NCBI GenBank assembly: GCA_015350385.1
Contig: WNKI01000001.1
Location: 3,511,480 to 3,575,479 of the forward strand
Origin: Aculops lycopersici
Taxonomy: Eukaryota; Arthropoda; Arachnida; Trombidiformes; Eriophyidae
DNA length: 64,000 nucleotides
Reading direction: 5' to 3'
The notes beneath the pieces were generated by a model. That model searched no databases and was not told the DNA's origin. It saw only the letters and a program-made list of their open reading frames with translations. Positions within the stretch are counted from its first letter, which is position 1. Every line of letters begins with the position of its first letter. Made by a program: the position numbers and the translations under genes. Shown piece by piece: positions 59,801 to 64,000 of this stretch.

Positions 59801-62800
59801 TCGCAAAAAATCGAAGACCTCGCGAGAGTACCGATGGCATTCTCACTACAAAAGACGGGAAATCTCCGGCAGGTTTTATTTCAGTCCGAGCTCATTTCTT
59901 GGCACCTAGTTCGCATAGGAGAAGTGAGCGGATCTAAAAAACCTCAATGGGACATAGTCATTCGATTTTATACCAACCTGTGTTAATTTAAAAAATAATC
60001 AACTCAACCAGAATGCGAGGTCCATCAATGAGGCATAAGTTCGGGTTGTCTCCAGGTACGCCTATGAGTCCCCGCGGTAGTCTGGTGTGCTTAGCCTCAA
60101 GCCCGAATTCAATGGAATATAGTCTTGGTAAAGATATATGATTAGATCAATGACGTTATAATTTTCCGGAGTTTTTATTTTCCACTTTCGGCCTCCTTCA
60201 CTCATAAACGGCGCCCAATTTATTTTCACTCAAAATCCCTCGCTGCCTCACAGAGACCCCAAGCGGCGCAGTGGATAGGAACCGGTCAGCGTGCAGGCAT
60301 GCAATGCTGAAGACTTGGGTATGATTCCTGCGCTTAGCTGCTGTTTTCTCCGGGCAAATTCGGGTACAACTCCTATTCCCTGGAGAGAACGGGACCCACC
60401 ATCTATAGTCCGAAAGGGTGTAGATTGGCTACGGTCGGCGCACCTCACGGGCGGCCCAGGGGGCTCAAGATTTTCTACCTGCATTTAGAATACTTTTAAT
60501 AAAATAAACTAAAATAACTAATCTTCACAAACCCTTCCAACCTCACGAATGCAACAAAAAAACAGAACTCGACCCTAGTGACGCAGCAACCTGTTTCCTC
60601 CATCTACCTCCAGGTCTCGTGTTTGGATAAACGCGAGCCAGCCAACCGCAAAGTGATCATTCCAGTTCTAGTCAAGGTCTTGGATTTGAACGATAACGCT
60701 CCAAAATTTACGCAACCAATTTACTCGGTTCATGTGAACGAGTTGACACCTGTTGACTCGATTGTTCTAGACTCAATTCAAGCAACTGACTTGGACTCGG
60801 CCAATAATGGACTTGTCGAGTACTCGCTGGCTGGCCAAATGCCAGCAACATATCCGGTAACAAGTACAACACCTTCCTCAACCCCAACAACAACTACCAC
60901 CACCACCACCGCCATCATCACCACAACCACTACTAATGCTCAGCGGTTACAACCTAGAGAGATGATGTCGGCATATTTAGCGACATCTCAGCAAACTACA
61001 ATAGCCACACCCGCGACCGGCACCACCACTCCCGCCTCAGCCATCACATCAACCGCAACAATCACTCCAATTGGAGGATACTCTTCAACAAATGCAGCCA
61101 CCACTCTCGACTCAAGTTCCTCTAAGCCCAGCTCAAGTTTCGCGTCTCCACCAACGGACCAAAAACAACAACCAACCAACAGGTCGCCGCCCACTATCAA
61201 CTTGGACAGTGAGCCAATCATAAATGGACCCATGGAAGAGCCGGACGACGATGAGAGCGACGAGGCATTGTTGGCGGCAATGAATGGCAACTCGACTTTT
61301 GGAGAAACTGGGGGCCAAGATGGAGGCGATATGCCAGAGGCAACTTCCGGTGGCTCGTCAATAAAGGTTACGAGAAAGAAGAGAAGGCGGAGGCATTATG
61401 AGGTACCGACAACGATGATGGCTCAAGCTTATAAGCGGAGAATGACCACAATTCCAACTATGCCAACAACAACCATTAGACCTCAGCAATTATGGACAAA
61501 TCTTATGGGAATGCCATCGTCGGATTCAGATGCTAGTTTAAACAATCAACTTTCAACTCCGCAAAGAGATTCGAATGAGCTGTTCAGCCTGGAGTTTGTT
61601 CATGGGTCAAGTAAACCGGTGATTAGATTGCGCAAGCCTTTGGATTATGAGACACAAAGAGTTCATACGCTAACTATTGTTGCAACAGATAGAGCCATCA
61701 ATCCAAGAGACCGGCTATCGACTCAGGCAAAGATTGTTATTCGCGTCTTGGATGGTGACGACCAGGGACCTGCTTTCATTTTAGACCAAACTGGATGCGC
61801 AACAAGCTCCTTCCAATCCACCACCAGCGATCCCTCGAGCTTCCAAACTTCCGGGCCATTGGTAGCGCGAAGAGCTCGACGATCAGTTAGTTTTGAGGAT
61901 CCAACAATGACTACTTCATCTGGTCCAATTGCAAGCTCATCCACGTCAAGTAGCACAATGACTTCGCGAGATCAGTATCCCAAACACCGGGGATTCAAAG
62001 TGACAGATGAAAATTTCGACTTTAGCGATACTCTTGGTGCCGAAGACGAGCACGAGACTCCAATGAGCGACGCGCCAGCATCCGGGGGCTCATTAGCTGC
62101 AATTGCAGTACCTCCTCCGGCAGCTGAGACTACAACTTCCAGCAGAAATAGGAGATTTCCGCCAACAAGCCAGACGATGATGCCCAATCAACTTCCAGTT
62201 ACCATAACAAGACAACAGCAGCATCAGGTGGCCGGTTCGGCGGCGGCAACCATCAAGAGCAGGTACATGGACTACACCTGTCTACAGAACACAGGTAATA
62301 GTCAACAAGTTGAGTACTTTGCAACCGTGATGACCGGCGACACTGACTACCTGTTGCGCATTGCACCTCAGGCCATCAAAGCGAGGGATCGGGACGAACT
62401 CAATGCCCCGATTAGGTATAGTTTTGTCAATGGAACTCCGTCGAACTTTACTGCCTACTTCCAGATAAACCCTCTGGATGCAAGCATCAAACAGGTGGCT
62501 CCATTGGAAAGACAACAGGCGCAGGAATTTGTAATCTGGGTTCAAGCACAAGAGCAAACAGTCAACAAACTGTCCAGTTTGGCCAAGTTAACTATTGAGG
62601 TCATACCAACTGATAAGAATCCACCAATTCTAGTGCCAAACTCATATTCCGGATTCATTGAAGAAAACTCGCCAATCGGCTCTAATGTATTTGTATCTCC
62701 AGATTTGAATCTAAGAGTCAATAGCAACTACTCAAATCTATTGAGAATCTCAGTGATGGATGGCGACGCCAACTCGCCGGGTGCCGGTCAATCTCAGAGG

Positions 62801-64000
62801 GCCGCCCAATTGTATGAATTCGAGACAACAAGTGACGCCTTTAAGGTGAATAGAGATGGCTTCTTCTATGTCAACAAGTGGCCATTGGATCGCGATCCAC
62901 CAAGTCAAGTGGTTCACATGTTTCAGGTTACAGCTAGACAATTGGGTATCGCGTCCTCGAGATCAATCTCGTCGCCCATTAGCATCAACATAACTCTACT
63001 AGATCTCAACGATAACCCACCCATTTTGGCCAATAGCTCGCTGTTAGCGGTGCACTTGACCGCCTCAAACGAACGAGTAGCTCGACCGGTAACTCTGATC
63101 AAGGCACTGGACAAGGACTCTCCTGAAAATGCAAGGATGCTCTTTTCAATCAAACACGTGTCCAATAATGGAAAGGAGCGATTCCGCATAAACGAGGACA
63201 CAGGTGAGCTCGAAGCGTTGGGTAAATTTGTCGCCGGCGAGCAATTTAGTTTGACCATCCAGGTGGCCGATGAACTTGGTCGCTCCTCGCAGGGAATCGT
63301 TGATGTCCTCGTGACTCCAGGGCCAAATACAGGTGGCCCTCAATTTGTCATGCCCAATATGAGCAACAATCTTGGCCACACAATTGAAGGTCGTGATGCT
63401 TCGAGTCCATCTTCAAGCGCGGCAATCTCCTTGCAAAATCAATCACAAAATCAATTAAGAGGCGGGTACCAAGTGGAAATCAACGAGGGAATCGCGCCTC
63501 ACTCGGCAGTTTTTCAAGTGCTCGCCACAGACCCTGAGAATGATCCAATTAGCTACAGTATTGTGGATGGCAACGTAAACAATGACTTTTATATCAACTC
63601 AAAATCGGGTACAATCTATGTGGCCAACAAGTTGGATCGCGAGGAAGTCAGTGCCTACAGTTTGTTGGTTCAAGCTCGCGATTCGGGCGGCCTAGCCTCA
63701 GCTCGTCATGTTTACATTCAGATCGCCGATAACAACGACCAAAATCCAGTCTTTAGCTCGGCCCATTACGGTTTTTCCGTTGAGGAGGGAGTAGCCGATA
63801 GGATATTGGGCAAAGTGATGGCTCAGGACGGCGATTGGCAGGAGAATGGACAGGTGGTTTACTCGCTCGCGGCCGCTGACTCGCCCCAAGTTCCCACTTC
63901 CCCGGTGACAGGCAAACCAATGTTCTCAATTGATGATCGGACAGGCGAGATTAAGCTACTGGAACGTTTGGATTACGAGAAGGCCAAGAGTCATGCTTTG
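56807..64000 (+). CDS. Cad99C: Cad99C / PCDH15-type cadherin, 5' part (truncated by window end)
   Basis: Exons 56807-57173, 58928-58990, 59529-59650 and 60614->64000; all phases fit (1, 1, 0). Exon 1 has a signal peptide (best start Met37 at 56915, KRFLLLSLLALVS). Exons 2-4 build EC1, starting with a conserved Cys (CQVRDGESVAIVEIEESRG; PCDH15 CKLARGGPPATIVAIDEES), then RLRLTRPLDRD, EVSCLDKR and VLDLNDNAPKF. EC2 has VNELTPV as in PCDH15 and ends VLDGDDQGPAF, followed by the PCDH15-typical Cys pair. EC3-EC6 and part of EC7 follow (LDLNDNPP, LDRDPPSQ, YSIVDGN, KLDREEVSAYSL, LERLDYEKAKSHAL). Family members have 11 ECs, a TM and a PDZ-ligand tail, and act in microvilli or stereocilia. Oddities: a ~245-residue Thr/Ser-rich insert inside EC2 and a 161-residue loop between the two cysteines containing RRARR. 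The gene continues beyond the window. Confidence 0.9.
57174..58927 (+). other. Cadherin intron 1
   Basis: 1754 bp, donor AATG|GTGAGT, acceptor AAAACAG|TTTGCC. It contains a GA tract (57675-57691) and a 51-codon open frame (listed separately). The acceptor was chosen over the CCAG eight bases on because it keeps phase and includes the conserved Cys. Confidence 0.65.
58207..58362 (+). CDS. Possible 51-residue small ORF inside cadherin intron 1
   Basis: ATG-initiated frame: MKATNTAYRNCKINVPSHRI, eight Gln, then VPPHRRADFDDDHFGGDLIG and LVF before TAA. The composition after the Gln run is protein-like, but no homologue is recognised. It might be a small ORF, an alternative exon, or chance. Confidence 0.2.
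   Translation: MKATNTAYRNCKINVPSHRIQQQQQQQQVPPHRRADFDDDHFGGDLIGLVF
58991..59528 (+). other. Cadherin intron 2
   Basis: 538 bp, donor TCAG|GTAAGT followed directly by a (CT)n tract (58999-59021), acceptor AATTTTAG|GT. Phase 1 at both ends; splicing gives ESRGSGSVSLGEIE, which continues EC1. Confidence 0.7.
59651..60613 (+). other. Cadherin intron 3
   Basis: 963 bp, phase 0, donor AAAGAG|GTAAGT, acceptor CTACCTCCAG|GTC. It contains the tRNA-derived SINE-like element at about 60254-60512. Confidence 0.75.
60254..60512 (+). mobile_element. tRNA-derived SINE-like element in cadherin intron 3
   Basis: A tRNA-like head carries an A-box-like GCGGCGCAGTGG (60263-60274) and a B-box-like GGTATGATTCC (60318-60328, two mismatches to GGTTCGANTCC), about 44 bases apart. 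An unrelated GC-rich body (to ~60480) and an A/T-rich tail (TTTTAATAAAATAAACTAAAATA) follow. Such architecture is typical of SINEs moved by LINE machinery. Borders are estimates; no target duplication was identified, and no second copy was seen in the window. Confidence 0.6.

Noticed and set aside
62279..62300. Possible splice donor ACAG|GTAATA inside the cadherin exon
   Set aside because: The reading frame continues through it into a well-formed EC3 domain, so it is coding.
1..64000. CRISPR array, bacterial operon, phage or plasmid elements
   Set aside because: No spaced direct repeats, Shine-Dalgarno patterned gene strings or prokaryotic gene families; spliced genes, TATA boxes and AATAAA signals show a eukaryotic nuclear locus.

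Overview
This is a eukaryotic nuclear window, almost certainly from an arthropod and plausibly from an intron-poor lineage such as a mite (the mite part is inference). The arthropod call rests on a tandem of insect-type GMC (glucose dehydrogenase-like) oxidoreductases, a Nipped-A/TRRAP gene, a Cad99C/PCDH15-type cadherin, and many Gln/Asn/Thr-rich tracts. Most genes are single-exon, even TRRAP with a 13.3-kb open frame. The few introns seen within genes end in GT..AG and range from 89 bp to about 1.75 kb. No bacterial, plasmid, phage or CRISPR features are visible.

Layout: 1.2-14.4 kb TRRAP/Nipped-A (+). 16.5-18.5 kb a stand-alone, very divergent clathrin-heavy-chain terminal-domain (beta-propeller) protein (+), convergent with an acidic Thr-rich two-TM protein (18.7-21.3 kb, -). 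22.2-23.7 kb CAF-1 p60 subunit (CHAF1B, +), convergent at 43 bp with a small secreted acidic/Gly-rich protein (-). 27.4-28.9 kb and 30.8-31.7 kb two type II membrane proteins of unknown family (-). 32.5-34.4 kb an ESE-type ETS factor with AT-hook (-, two exons). 34.4-39.0 kb gene-poor. 39.0-42.7 kb a compact housekeeping cluster: COA7 (+), mitochondrial SCOT/OXCT1 (-), YIPF5/Yip1 (+). 42.9-44.5 kb a single-pass Frizzled-CRD/LDLa receptor with a PPxY tail (-). 45.9-50.9 kb two GMC oxidoreductases in tandem (+), followed at 51.1-52.0 kb by an inverted copy of the flanks of the first one that lacks its coding region. 56.8 kb to the window end: the 5' part of a Cad99C/PCDH15 cadherin (+), truncated in EC7, with a tRNA-derived SINE-like element in its third intron.

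The most novel items are: (1) the clathrin propeller-only gene with altered clathrin-box groove positions, a Cys run and disordered loops; (2) the inverted, gene-less GMC1 locus copy, bounded by a 6-bp direct repeat in the intact copy; (3) the PCDH15-type cadherin with a roughly 245-residue insert in EC2 and a 161-residue Cys-Cys loop containing an RRARR furin-like site; (4) the CRD+LDLa+TM+PPxY receptor. The genes do not form one pathway. Several (TRRAP, CAF-1, ETS) are nuclear, three (COA7, SCOT, YIPF5) are organelle housekeeping genes, and the rest are surface or secreted proteins. All functional calls come from reading the sequence by eye; no searches were run.
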